A stretch of DNA of 64,000 nt from the NCBI RefSeq assembly GCF_028476545.1, contig NW_026731931.1, positions 711,001 to 775,000 of the forward strand, read 5' to 3'. This stretch comes from Physella acuta. Lineage: Eukaryota; Mollusca; Gastropoda; Physidae. A model generated the notes under the pieces. It ran no database searches. It was not told where the DNA came from and worked only from the letters and a program-made list of their open reading frames with translations. The position numbers and the translations under genes were made by a program. This document shows, in pieces, positions 37,600 to 50,505 of the stretch. The stretch's first letter is position 1; the number at the start of each line of letters is the position of its first letter.

Positions 37600-37745
37600 T
37601 ACAAGGCAGCAGTTGTTTTTTTTGGAGTTGTCTCTCCCGGAGGAGTGGCTGTCCCCAGCTAACGAGCCTCATCTGCCCGAGGGTTCGAACTCGAGACTTT
37701 TCGGTTCAGCAACCATGAGCTTTACCGACTCGACCACGCCAATAT
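37600..37745 (-). mobile_element. tRNA-derived SINE
   Basis: Read on the minus strand from 37740: GGCGTGGTCGAGTCGGTAAA (A box), then GAGTTCGAACCCTCGG (B box), i.e. the internal RNA polymerase III promoter of a tRNA head. It is followed by GAGGCTCGTTAGCTGGGG and a body that recurs, decayed, at 9136-9225 and 42060-42150. Confidence 0.72.
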
Positions 37746-37882
37746 GCGATATGACTGCCTAAACTTAAACGACATGAATGGGTGTAGGAGCTTATAAATG
37801 AATGTCCCTCTACTGGACTGACGTAGTACTAATAAACGGTGTTAAGCTTCTGATCACGTTACAAGAGGGTCGTCGTCTACTG

Positions 37883-38829
37883 CAGGGGTCTTCAAACTAC
37901 GGCCCGCGGGCCAGATGCGGCCCGCGAGGTCCTCTCATCCGGCCCGCGGAGATCTTTTTGTCCACGGAAAAAAATTCTGTTAGAGGTGGCTGAGGAACTT
38001 TGCCCAGAAAATTCAAAACAATTTGAAAATGTAGCTATGGCTGCAAATACCTTTGCCCACCGTGTTGCAGACATTGGTGAAAACATCTTGACTAAAATCG
38101 CGAAAATGCAAGCACGTTTAAGTATTTTTTACTTGCAATGGATGAGTCGCTGGAAAGCTGTTCCACCTCTCAACTGCTTGTGTTCATTAGGGGTGTGGAT
38201 GAAGACATGAACATAACACAAGAGCTGGCTACCCTACATAATATGTATGACACTGTTACCGGAGAGGATATATTCAATGAGTTAAAGAAAACATTAGCTG
38301 ATTATAACTTGGTCTGGACTAACCTCAGTTGCCTGACTGTTAATGGGGAAAAGTACATTAGTTGCATAAAGAAAGGCTTGGTTGGACAAGCGAATGAGAA
38401 AAATATTCCACAACCAATGCTTCTGCACTCTATTATTCATCAGCAAGGTTTGAGTGCAAAATATATGGACATTGGCAGTATACTGAATCCTGTAATGAAG
38501 TGGCGAATTTAATAGGTCACATGGGCTCAACCATAGATATAGAATACGTGAAGAATAATTTGAGAGCAAACTTGGACCTCGAGTGTGTTGTCGGCCTTCG
38601 ACTGTGTTTCATTCAGATTTTTTTTCTCTGGGGGGGGGGTGTATGCGGCACTTGAAATTTGCATATATTTCTGTATAAATTATATTGTTGATGGGGGGGG
38701 GGTGGACGTTTTTCGAAGGGGTGAGTGGTGCTCCATAACACCGAAGATATGCCTTGAAGAAACTCTGGCCCCCAAACTGATATTTGATAGCTAAAGCGGC
38801 CCTCGGTCTGAAAAGTTTGGAGACCCCTG
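37883..38829 (+). mobile_element. hAT element remnant, GTF2IRD2-like transposase, intact ends
   Basis: Ends CAGGGGTCTTCAAACT and AGTTTGGAGACCCCTG form inverted repeats, with a perfect 8-bp duplication GTCTACTG (37875-37882 and 38830-38837). The GGCCCGCGG words just inside are typical of Charlie-type hAT elements. The body (37984-38570) reads EELCPENSKQFENV, ANTFAHRVADIGENI, FIRGVDEDMN, ELATL, TGEDIFNELKK and HSIIHQQGLSAKY, as in GTF2IRD2/ZBED-like transposases. At 947 bp it lacks most of the gene and has frame breaks. A G-rich repeat lies inside (38625-38710). Confidence 0.9.
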
Positions 38830-38837
38830 GTCTACTG

Positions 38838-39684
38838 CTTCTATTAATATTATCTCTTTTGTCTTGTTAATCTCACCACATCTTTTATAGGCGTTGTCTT
38901 CTATAATAACCAGGGCCTTATCTCACTTTCTCTTTCTTTATAGCTTCTGTACCAGCGTCTCTCAGGTTGTGATATAATCCGTTGAGTAGACATTCTACAC
39001 CTCACTTCCTTTCTTTTATTTCGTTCTTATTTTTTGGTGCATTCTTGCTATTCTCCCGAAGGTGAAGATCAGATATTTCGTCTTCAACGTAAGATTATTA
39101 TTTGCCTATGTTTCTTTCTATTTAGCCCTGAAGCGTGTTTCTTGTTTTAAGTATTTCCCTCCATGTCCATGAGCCATAAAGCAAAATAGAATTCATATTG
39201 ATGAAAATAATTTGTATTCTGTGACATTTGGTTTCCACACAGTTTTAGTACTTTAAAAGCATATAATCCTAAATTTTTCTAACTTAATCGACGTGTTATA
39301 TGAAACAGTTATTAGACAGATTTAACTGCTTCTTCATTAGCTGCTGATTTTCTGAGAATGTAGAGATGCAGAGATCATCCAAGAAATCCCATTCTAAATG
39401 TATTATTGCCCGTGCTTTCCGTTTTTTACAAGCTTGTATTTAGTTCGAAACGTCTGTTTGTTTGTTTGTTTGTTTCTTTGTGGGTTTGTGTTAAATCTTG
39501 CAACTCAATTTAGACTTACTTTTAATACAGCGACTTCTTTCAAACTTTCCAAATACGTCCCCCTTTGATGGCAATACAAAAATTATCTATTTTTTTAAAT
39601 TTAAGTAGATGTTTAATCAGTCATTAAAAATTGATCAAACGGATTCGAAAATAAGTGCGCTACCAAAATTAAATCACACCATAT
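38838..39684. other. intron sequence; right part shared with modules 1 and 3
   Basis: To about 39170 unassigned. From about 39175 it matches 222-727 and 57560-58072. It ends at the empty insertion site. Confidence 0.6.
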
Positions 39685-39689
39685 ATTAC
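39685..39689. other. empty target site of the Ty3/gypsy fossil (ATTAC)
   Basis: Module 2 reads ATATATTACTATATTCAATA across the point where modules 1 and 3 carry the element between two ATTAC copies. A single ATTAC is present, as expected of an unoccupied site. Confidence 0.88.
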
Positions 39690-40985
39690 TATATTCAATA
39701 ACATAATGTAAGCAACTAGATCGACTAGATCACCTTAATAGTCTGGTGAGCTGTGAATTATATAATTGAACTTTAGCTATATCTGAAACGTGAAAAAATG
39801 TAGTTTTCTAGAAGCTACGAAATTGTTTACAGAAGAACATTGCATTTTTATTACCTGATCACCTTTATCCACCACATAATGTGGCCAACTAACCTGCATA
39901 CTGAAATTTACAAATCAAACCATATGTGTAACCTGTCAATGATCAGCCAAAACTCACAATTGCATACCCTACTATTGGCTTATCCACAATCATAATGTAT
40001 TGTCAAGACAAATATATACTATTGAACATATTCCTAACCATTCTCTTATCTATGGAAATATTAGATAACACAGAAACAGTTTAATGCATTTTATTGTGAG
40101 CATTCTTTATATAATATGTCTTCTGGATGTTCATTATCTTAATAAGACATTTTTAAATAAGCATAACAGCTTTAAAGCTGTAGCGTGATAGTAAAGCTTG
40201 CGCCTCAGTCCATTGTGGAGCATAGTGTAACCTCTTGCTTCAAATCTGTCAAAATAAATGTGTTTATGATCCCAGCATGTATTATAAGTCCTTAAAACCT
40301 GTAAAATGTAATGAGGTGTGAAATCAAACCATCCCTAAGACGGATGGGTTATTTGTGTAGGTTTACATAGTTATTGGTAAATTGACATAATGTATGTCAC
40401 AATATCCACTGAATAGCAGAATTTAAAAACACAATAGGTTTGAGTTAGCATCTATTTCAATGTACTGTCTCCTGTCCTTCATCTCAGCCAGCTGAATTCC
40501 TGGTTCTTTCTCAAGAAGTAAAAGTCCCTGTTGATAAGAGAGATCCATTCCCTCCTTTTCTACTTTATAATTTTTCAGTTCTTTTGAAAAAAATGTAAAT
40601 ATAGATTTTATTTAATATTTTCAAATATATTAATTTCATTGTAAAAGTAAGGTGATTCATAATAAACGTTAGTGCAATTCATTACTGTTTGTAAAAAAAA
40701 ATGAGTTTTATTGCTGCCTTTCTGATCATCTGACTCCATAACTTATGGATCACTAAAAAGTAGAAAATAAAACAAATTTTAAAACGTGTATAGCAACTAG
40801 CTTTTAAATACACTGAAAATAAGAAAATAAAACTAAGTTAAAGTAAAAATATCAATATAGATAGAAAAAAGTCTTTCCTGTTTGCTTTCTAAATGATTTT
40901 ATAAATGTGCCCATACAGTGATTGAATAAGTGAGCTATAGGTAGTTTCCATGATGTTTGCACGCTTCCATTTTGTCGTCTTCCAG

Positions 40986-41264
40986 TCTTACATGGTAGAC
41001 CTCGTTTATTTTTTTTACTTCTGGATTCATGTTAGATGGGAGTGGGGCCAATCAATTTCTGTTTTCTTTGGAGGGTCTTTTCGTCAGCTGGCAGTTGTTT
41101 CATCCGCTGCCATAATCACAATTTTATTGAAGATCTTATGCCCAGCGGATTCAATAGATATTTCTAAGACATTCATTTATCAAGGACTGTATTTAATTTT
41201 ATCATTTATACTCTATGACTTAACTCCAAGGGGTAAAAGAAGTTTACTATTGAGTTCGAGATGA
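40986..41264 (+). other. conserved open block after acceptor-like site, module 2 copy
   Basis: Paralogue of 8622-8831: the same TCTTCCAG site (ending 40985), SYMVDLVYFF, RWEWGQSISVFFGG, a hydrophobic helix (LAVVSSAAIITILLKIL) and a longer tail ending RGKRSLLLSSR before TGA. Compensating small gaps between the copies keep the frame over the central block. Function unknown. Confidence 0.25.
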
Positions 41265-41351
41265 TTATGTTTCTATTAAATATCGGCAACCCAAAATATG
41301 TTTTGTAGGCTGTTCTAGCATTGCCAACACTGTGTAAAGACACAGTTTATC

Positions 41352-42020
41352 TTTTTACTTTCTCGCTTACAGAGTAAAGTGAAAGTATTGTAATTGTGCA
41401 AAAACAAAATCGAGATTTTTGCAAATCTCGACGTTTACACCTCCCTGAGTCGGGAAAAACATAATTTTTTAATCTTGACCGTATGTTTGTGTTTGTATGT
41501 GTATGTATGTGTTTCTGTAAAGACGATAACTTGAATACCGTTACAGCTAGGTTTATGTAATTTCATATATAAGAATTATATCAAATTTTTAGACCCGTAT
41601 CAAGTTTTGAGCGATTTCCAAAAAACGGAAGTGAAACTTTTTCTATCTTCAATTTTTCAAAAACCTATAACTTGAGTACTATTTCAGACAGATAAATGAA
41701 ATTTCATATATAAGAATAAAATCTCTGCCTTCTATAAAACTTTGAGTAACTTTGTTGACCGAAAATAGTAATTTAGGCTGTTTCCGATGCGAATTTATAA
41801 AGTATTAATAATATTCAGCAATATTCTACACATTTTATTTGGCGTTCATTTGGTGTGCAATTCTTTTTCTTCGAGATTCTATTCTATTTTTAAAAGTTTA
41901 AGCAATTAAGTTTAAGTATTGGATTTAAAATATTGTCTATATCCCAAGTTGCCATCCCCCGTAGGGTTATATATGGATATTCAAGAAAGTTTTAGGGGAG
42001 ATCATCCCGATTTATTGTTT
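41352..42020 (-). repeat. unclassified interspersed element, copy R3
   Basis: Reverse-oriented copy of the R family, from TTTTTACTTTCTCG to AGGGGAGATCATCCCGATTT. It is absent from the homologous module 1 position near 8990, so it inserted after that duplication. Confidence 0.78.
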
Positions 42021-42785
42021 TCGTTCTTCAACGTATTGACGAAATATCTGTATAACTTTTGGTTGTTTGGATTTGGACTTTCCTCAACGAGATGAGTTGA
42101 TGTACCCAGCTAACGAACATCATCTGCCGAACGGTTCGAGTTGAGTTTCTCGGAAATAGCAATCAAACTTACTCCTATCCGACCATAAGCCGAGTTACAT
42201 ATCTATGTTACTATGATGGAAGAAAAATACGACAATTTAAAAGTGCGATAGACTTGTCAGTTGTTAAGGGTAAAATTCAAATAGATGTGCCTTGTCTTTC
42301 TGTATTTGCTTTACCTTCTAGTTGTCACGCCCCCCATCAACAATTTACAGGATGTAACATGTAGTTCTTACAAGTGTATTTAACTCTAAATGTGTTAAAA
42401 AAACATGTTTAATTTTTCTCGTATATTCTGCAACGTTTAACCTTAATGCATCCACTCTCTTTACTATGTCATCCGTTGCTGCCACTATAACGCCCCTTCC
42501 CCCCGTAATAACGTTAAATGGCAGATCTTGATACATAGTATATAATAAATCGACATCAGCCCAATAACACATGTAGCAAAAAACATTTTAGATGAAAAAC
42601 GAATTTCCAAATGGTCAGATACTTGCTGTTTACTTAAGGGAGACATAAGGGGGAAAGGAAGTAACCCTTGTTAAGTGAATAGGGACAAAATACTACCTCG
42701 TGTTAGTGCTTATCCAGTGTGTTTACCTTAAAACCTTAACATAGATTTTAAAAAATACAACTAATATTACATTTTATTCCATAGA

Positions 42786-43468
42786 AAATAAACCGGGAGT
42801 GATCTCCCCAAATATTCTCGAATATTTTTATATAAAATAACAGGGGATGGGAAGTCGGGCTATAGACATGATTTTTAATCCATTTTAAATACTTAAAGTT
42901 TTAAAAATAAAATAAAATCTCGTATACAATAGAATTGCACACCAAGTGAACGCTTAATAAAAAATGCAATATTATTAGTACTTTAAAAATTTACATTAGT
43001 TTTTTGAGAAATCGGAAGTAGCGTAAATAACTACTTCCGGTCAACGGAAACGACTCAAAATTTGACAGAAGGTAGAGAATTAGATCTTTTACTTACATGT
43101 GAAATTTCATTTATCTATCTGAAATAGTAGAATTTATAGGCTTTTGAAAATTTCAAAGTAGAAAAAGTACCACTTCCGGTTATCGGAAATCGCTCAGAAG
43201 TCGAAACGGATCTACGATTTTTATAAAATACTTATGTATAAAATTTCATCAACCTAGCTGTAACGGTACTCAAGTTATCGTGTTTACACACACACACACA
43301 GACAGACAGACACACAGACAGACACACAGACATACGGACAAGATTGCAAAATTATGTTTTTCCGTATCAGTGAGATGTAAAACGTCGAGATTTGTAAAAA
43401 TCGTAGATTTTTTTTTGCAAGACTTACAAGACTTTCTCTATACTTCGTATATACGAGAAAGTAAAAAA
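42786..43468 (+). repeat. unclassified interspersed element, copy R4
   Basis: Near full-length plus-strand copy. It starts AATAAACCGGGAGTGATCTC and ends TATATACGAGAAAGTAAAAA; the last part, ACTTTCTCTATACTTCGTAT plus ATACGAGAAAGT, can fold on itself. Confidence 0.8.
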
Positions 43469-44882
43469 GTCGAAACCAACACTCCACATAACCGTGGGCA
43501 ATGTAAGATAAAATAGACACACACAGGCGAAACTGGTAGAAGCGGAACGAAAACATTATAAGTAAACACTATTTCATTTAACACTGAAAAGGTGGATAAT
43601 GACTTTACGTCCTTAAGCTATTTGTTAAGTCATATTAAAATTAAATATGAGGAAAATATCAGCCCATTAACAATAATAGTGAAAATGTATGTTATCACCA
43701 AGAAAAGGGATATTAAATAATGTCAATGCGAGGGACATAATTAAGTTAAAACTTTATAGTTCTTTCATCAAATTATCCTGGAAAACATAAACGTGGTCCT
43801 AAAGTATTAATCTTTAATAACCGGAAAATACATATAACAATTAACTAACGAATAATAATATTCAAGAATTTAAAAAGATTTTAAAAAGTAATTATCGTTT
43901 CACCATCAGATACATCCTGTTCGCTTTGAACTATAATAAAGAAAAGCCTAAACTTCCAGTTTGTAACTGAATCGCACATACTTACATATTTCGGATACCA
44001 AAAAATAAGGCTCTTAAATCGATTACTCGTAAAAGAAAAAAAGCCTAACATTTTTAATAGAAATATATAAACCCTCACGAATAAAACATTGCATTAAATA
44101 TACAAATTGATAAAAATATCGTCTCAATAATATTGCTTTATAACAAAAGCTTTCTACACTGGAATCTAAAATTTCTTTTGCCTTTAAATTAAAATACCCC
44201 GTAAAGCTAATAATATAATAGTTACAGAACCCAGTCGCTCAGACTAGAAATATCTAGTTTAGTATCCTACATATTTTAGTACGAGAAAAATTGCCCGTTG
44301 AGGGAGAAATACAAAGGGCTCTAGGTTGATAGTGTTGTGTTTTTTCTTTAAACCGAAACCAAAACCGAAATAAACATCTCAAATGCAAACTTAACCGGAA
44401 ACGACAAATGTCATTGAAAACGGATTTTTATCCAGAATCGCCACTTTAAATGGATTTAAGTTTGATCTAGACGAAGTTACTGCACATTGATACTAAATAA
44501 AGACGTAGTCATACTCTTAAACCCTACACCCAAGTTTAAACATGACAAAAGTCGCATTTAGAGTTTCTTTCAGGCGAATCAACAGGGGGGAGGGGGATTT
44601 TGAGACAGAGCCCCTCATCCTCGAAGCGTCTACCGTCCCCTATAACTAAAAAGGATTTATATAGAAAATGTATTTTTACCGATGTCCGCCCCCCCCCCCC
44701 CCCCTCCTTTCCCAGAAAAAATTGTATGTGTACTTTTCCTTGTTTTGACTTTGAACGTTTTAATATTGCTTGTGTTTTCTTTATATTGTTCCCAACAGAG
44801 TGACAGAGTGACAGAATAGCGAAACTATTATAATAGATATAAATGTATAGATGTTTTAATTTATAATACTTAATCTTTTTAG
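43469..44882. other. intron before exon 44883
   Basis: From about 44040 it is homologous to 10650-11595. The first 570 bp are unassigned. Confidence 0.55.
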
Positions 44883-45085
44883 CCTAACATACATGGATAT
44901 GGGTACAAATGAAATCTGTGCAGCTGATTACATTGAGATATTTGATGGACCGTCGACACTTTTTAGGTCATTTGGGAAAATGTGTACAGCCCGGCAAATA
45001 CTGACCATGTCAACAACAAACTTCATGCATGTGGAATTTAAGACATCAGGAAATGCGACATTTCTAGCTACCTATAAAATTTTAG
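44883..45085 (+). CDS. CUB exon, 3' half (type 1), module 2
   Basis: Second half of the CUB domain that starts at 36627-36750. The acceptor is TTTTTAG ending at 44882 and the donor is a strong GTAAGT at 45086. It has phase 2 entry, phase 1 exit and no internal stop. Residues include ADYIEIFDGP, GKMC and FMHVEFKT. It is the same length as its module 1 paralogue at 11596-11798, and the flanking introns are also homologous (about 10650-12380 against 44040-45600). That shows duplication of a whole genomic segment and not of a lone exon. Confidence 0.87.
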
Positions 45086-45493
45086 GTAAGTATTTAAATC
45101 AGTTACTTGCAGATAAGCTTCACGGTAACATGCTTTGATTTCTCTCTCCCTTGTAAATAATCTATAGCTACCCCACCAGTAGCATTTACATTTATCAATA
45201 TGTCACCTAGACTGACACGTACGTAATAAACAGCAATTTTAGAAATACTAAATTGACTACCTACCGACATTCCACTATCATGATATTTTCTATAGAATTT
45301 AGTAGGAATATAAAAAAATGAGATTGTTAGATTTGTAATATCGAGGGCTAAAACATGATCCGCTTGACTTCTTTATTTAATATTCGAGAGGGTTGTTTTT
45401 AAACCGGGAATTAAAACTTTTAATTGCCCTGTTATTTTTTTTATTGACAAATGAATGTAAATGACATTTCAATAACAATAATGTACTAAAAAT

Positions 45494-46290
<797 letters not shown>

Positions 46291-46309
46291 AAAAAAATAT
46301 GGAGTTCTT

Positions 46310-46973
46310 TAGACTAAAAAGCATTCAGTTTCTTTAAAAATAAATAACGGACTAATAATAACACTTGTTTGACAGCCAATAAAATTAGTACGTACACATT
46401 TACTGAAAAGTTAGTTTTTTTATACCCTATATGCCTATTAAAGTCAGAAAGGCAAGCTGTTTCCCAAATAGGTTCGTCGGACACTGTTTTTTTTTTCAAA
46501 TTAAATATGCGTTGTGATTTTTGGTGTGTAGAAAATGGAAGTGGTTTTAGAAAGAAAAAGCATATGACTATGTATGTTTAGATTAGTGACTCATGTCATA
46601 TAAAAAAAAATACATAGTAAAGTGAAAATGAACATTAATTGTCTAAAAAATATATATCATGTATATTTAAGCATAAGCATAAATGTTATAACTGGGGATT
46701 ATGTGTGCCGAAGCTATGCAGTGAGAGGGCTTACACTACCATTATATTCTTTCTAGCCATTCAGTAGTTCATCCTAAAGCACGACGACATAAATGCATAC
46801 AAATCCCTTGATAGGATGAATTTAGTTGACTCTGCTGTTTATTACACATATAGTACATATAACGACCTGTACAAGCGATATTATAACTTGAATACATTTA
46901 CGCCTCACCCAAAACTACAATAACAAGACTACTTTCAGCTTCATTACCGGCAACAATGATCATCCACTAAAAC
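46310..46973. repeat. local tandem duplication, unit B
   Basis: Second unit, without the (TA)n. The spacer at 46290-46309 (CAAAAAAATATGGAGTTCTT) is identical to the start of the hAT remnant at about 47328, so the duplication break involved that sequence. Confidence 0.93.
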
Positions 46974-47327
46974 GTCACAATCTTGCGTACCGCGTCACAC
47001 TTTCACTCGTTCAAGATAGTCCTGCAACAGCATTCATCCGCATCAATTTGCCTAACAAAGCATAAACATACGAGTAAAAATAAGCGTAGGCATTAGCATA
47101 TGCAGAAGTTTGATTAATTTCATATTAAATGACGAAAGAGAGAGAGCGATTCCTCCAACACTTCCTTATACTTTTCTAATTTTTTTATTTTATTACTTAT
47201 CCCGTTTTAGCTTTTACTGGTTTAATCTCGAGATCTCTGAGGGGGTTTGTTTTCTTGGTTGATTAACAGAGTATTGAAGTTTTTAGATTGTTCTTAGTCA
47301 TTTTAAGACGAGTCGTTCGTAAACACC

Positions 47328-48040
47328 AAAAAAATATGGAGTTCTTTCGTCGGCATGAAGCTAGTTGCAAACGTCAGAGACGATCAAAAAGAAAGTTTTC
47401 ACCACGGAAATACAGCATTAGTGCAGGCATCATATGAAATCGCATTAGATATTGCCAAGCAAAAAAAAAAACCCTCACGCAATTGGAGAAAATATCATCA
47501 AATCATCAAACCTTGCAAGTTAAAGATGATGAAATTAGTTCTTGGGGATCCCCGTGCAGTAAAGATGCAGCAAATATATCTGTCTAATAACATTATTCAG
47601 CGGCGTATGGCACACATGTCCGTAGATGTTAAATAATACATTTTTAATGAAATCAAGCTTGCACCATTGTTTGCTTTTCAAGTTAATGAATAAAGAAGAG
47701 TTTTTATTTTGTAGTGCACTTGAAACTACTGCAAAAAGTGAAGATATCATGGAGTAAACAAATAGTTTTTTTTTAACTTGAGAAGTACAATGGGAAAACT
47801 GCTGTGGGGTGTGTATTGATGATACGCTGTCTATGTTTGGGTCAAAATCAGGCTTTCAGAAAAAAAGTAAAAGATTTAGCGTCACAATCAATCTTACCCA
47901 TCGCATTAAAACAGTGAATCTTATTTTATTGTATATTAATTTATTTACTAATTTCGACATTTAATACTAAGGGGGTCGCTGATCACTAACTATTTATAAA
48001 AGGGATTGCTACTCATAAAATTTTGGTAAACCATGTTTCA
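47328..48040 (+). mobile_element. ZBED5-like hAT transposase remnant
   Basis: Reads MEFFRRHEASCKRQRR, then in other frames ALVQASYEIALDIAKQKK, KMMKLVLGDPRAVKMQQIYL, NIIQRRMAHMSVDVK, EEFLFCSALETT and WENCCGVCIDDTLSMFGSK. These are consecutive blocks of ZBED5/FAM200-like domesticated hAT proteins, with frame breaks between them. A decayed end (ATTTTGGTAAACCATG) lies near 48020-48040. Same family as 34605-35853. Confidence 0.8.
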
Positions 48041-49412
48041 GGTACTTTAAAGGAAATATCAAATTGTTAGAAAAAGTAATATCTAGATCTAGATGCTGAA
48101 AATGGATCTGCTTTTTTATATTTAAAAGGGATGTACTTAATGTAAGAATTATTTTATTTTTATTTTCATTGTTATTATTGTTCTCAAAAAAAATGAAAGT
48201 AAATAGCTTTTCGATTCGAAAAATAAAAATATATTTAGACTAATAGATTTTCAAAAAGCGTTGTAAGTAGTAGACTAATATTAGCATTTGTCGGATAGCC
48301 AATAAAAGAAGGATACATACACCCTAATTTAAAAATATTTTTTTTTGCATTTCGTAACTCGTAATGTGTAATAGATGTGTATACTGTTAATATTGGCTTA
48401 ACACAATAAAAAGCTTTATTCTATACGCCTAATAAATACATTAGATTATTGATGCAAAACATTTAAAACAAATGCACACTCCTTCCCTGGAGCTTTTTGT
48501 CGGATACAATGATTTTTTCTTAAACTTAAATATGCGTTGTAATTTTTTTAATTTAGGAAATTATTTAGTTTTTATACATAACACTACGAATCATGAAAGC
48601 TAGGAATCAACACATTAGAGATGTCTTGATCGTGATGTGTACCTACATCTAGAAAATTGGGTACAGATTGCGATTGTTAATATGTTAATAATAAAATAAA
48701 TATAACAGAATAATAATAACGATACTTACATGAGTAAAGTAACAACAAACATAACTGTTAGGGTGGGGTTGATTAGAGGATCTACCGCCAGTTTTGAGGG
48801 TGGGGAAAAGCAGTACCACTAAATGTGAGTGTGGGGGTGGTTAAGATGAAATATAATGTCCTTTACTACAATTTAAACAATCAACTTCCTACTTTATCTA
48901 ACTAACCTAAACTATATACTATTTGCTCTACAAACTACGCACTCCCATAACCAATCTAAACACACTACATTCTAACTCTCTACCTACCTAACTCTACATT
49001 TCTCTGTCCATTCTCCTTGCCTACGTATCACTAAAAGCCGCTGATCTAACTACTGACCCACGCATCAGTGGTCAGCTGACCGTCCCACGTGACAGGTCAG
49101 CTCTTGTATTTTCATTGGTCTCTCTAACCTAATTAGCTATAGCCTGTTTTAACCATTTACCCTGAACGCGTCATAACAATAACCTAGCTCTATACAACAT
49201 ATTGGTTATTACTATTTATGTACAATGCTCATATAAATAATATAGCAAAACATTGCACAAAACACAAACGTTTAAAGTAGAATGTAAACGAAAGTCTGAA
49301 ATCAAAAACTAAAGTAAAGTATGCTTTTCAATAACTCGATCAGTGTATATAGACAATTCATTTTATTGTTCAATGTCAAAATAAACATTAATCAATTTAA
49401 CAAAACATGCAG
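48041..49412. other. intron before exon 49413
   Basis: AT-rich with a GT-rich patch (48760-48840) and a CTA-rich patch (48890-49000). The last about 150 bp match the intron before exon 13399. No gene. Confidence 0.5.
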
Positions 49413-49539
49413 ATACAAACATCACGCTAATCGAGCCTCAGGGTTTCATCTCTAGCCCTGGTTATCCACTGGGTTTCCTAAAGAACAAGTTTTACACCTG
49501 GACTATACAAGGCAAGCCTGATACGTTCATCATTCTTAA
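49413..49539 (+). CDS. CUB exon, 5' half (type 2), module 2
   Basis: First half of the second CUB domain of module 2. The acceptor is CATGCAG ending at 49412 and the donor is GTAAGT at 49540. It reads DTNITL, GFISSPGYPLGF and FYTWTIQG, and ends in phase 2. It is 127 bp, like its paralogue at 13399-13525, with mostly conservative differences. Both N-terminal CUB cysteines are absent here too. It can splice in frame to 49980-50185 across a 440-bp intron that contains the decayed exon at 49716-49800. Confidence 0.86.
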
Positions 49540-49715
49540 GTAAGTTTTCTGCTTATATCTTGCAATTACATATTAACTATGTTTATATGATTCTATGAAT
49601 TGCAGTTGGAATGGAAATATGAATAGGAGTATGATTATTAATAAGAATTGGATTAGGGATAAAAAAAACAACCACATATATGTATGTAAGTAATTAGACA
49701 AAAATGTCCTGACAG

Positions 49716-49800
49716 AATAACTGATACTAAACTATACAACTTTGGCTGTCACTATACAAACCTTAAAGTACTCGATGGACCTCAAGCTACGTCTTCTTAA
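49716..49800 (+). pseudogene. decayed CUB 3'-half exon (orthologue of 26572-26783)
   Basis: A CAG acceptor-like site ends at 49715. The following bases, read in the same phase 2 frame as the live exons, give ITDTKLYNFGC, then TNLKVLDGP and QATSS, then a TAA stop at 49798-49800. ITD, the Cys-aromatic pair, LKV-DGP and the Ser-Ser match exon 26572-26783 position by position, but the second half of the exon is lost. It lies in the 440-bp intron just before the live exon at 49980. I infer that it is the original module 2 exon, later replaced. Confidence 0.75.
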
Positions 49801-49979
49801 TGTTTGAGTTTATCAGTACATGACTTTATGAGTGTATGAGTATATGAGTATAAGAGTGAATGAGTGTAAGTTTGTATGAATGAATGAAATGATTCGAAAT
49901 TGCACAAATGGGCGAAAGCTGGAGTAGGGGTCAATTTTGAAATCTGCGCAATTTAAATACAAATTGTTTTTTGTTACAG

Positions 49980-50185
49980 TTTAATTGATTCCAACTTAGA
50001 CGTCTTGAGTTGTTTCTATAACTCCCTTAATATATACGATGGACCTACAGCTAATTCGTCATGTTTGGATTCCTGCTTGATGTCAACTCGGCTGATTGTT
50101 TCAACCAGTAACTACTTACACATTGTGTTCTACAGTACTAACTCTATGAACTTTAGAGGCTTTTATGGAAAGTACGAGATCAGAG
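49980..50185 (+). CDS. CUB exon, 3' half (type 2, diverged), module 2
   Basis: Second half of the CUB domain begun at 49413-49539. The acceptor is TTGTTACAG ending at 49979 and the donor is GTATTT at 50186. The T completes Asn with the preceding AA, and the frame is open over 206 bp with phase 1 exit. Residues NSLNIYDGP, STSNYLHIVF and GKYEIRG are CUB-like. The usual Asp-Tyr before the LxxYDG strand is replaced by Asn-Ser, so a calcium-binding acid found in many CUB domains is missing. It is clearly more diverged from 26572-26783 than the other paralogous pairs are, so it may derive from another CUB unit. Confidence 0.83.
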
Positions 50186-50505
50186 GTATTTTAATATTAA
50201 TAAGCCTAAACTCGATCACTGGCGTAGGACCTTACTGTTAAGATATTCAATACATTCTGTTCAACACACTTTCTTTATTCCGTTCCTCTGTGGTGCTTCT
50301 CTGCATTCCATTTAAAAGGCTAACTTTATAAATTGTATCTAACAAGGTGCAATACACAGAGCATAAACCATATACAACCTTTAGCTTTTGCAAAATAAAC
50401 ATCTCTAATATAATGTGCTAATAATTTGCTATATAGTTGTTGGATAACTGAGATTTGTTTATCTGAGACTCCACAATGCTTTACATTTGTTTATATAGGT
50501 GACCC

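Larger units (their letters stand above)
39835..42250. repeat. intron segment duplicated from 7715-9330
   Basis: Module 2 copy. It includes the conserved open block (40986-41264), R3 inserted at 41352-42020 and a SINE fragment near 42060-42150. Confidence 0.8.

Noticed and set aside
37679-37745. A genuine tRNA gene
   Set aside because: A and B box sequences are present on the minus strand but the cloverleaf is not, and a SINE body follows; a second degenerate copy lies alongside.
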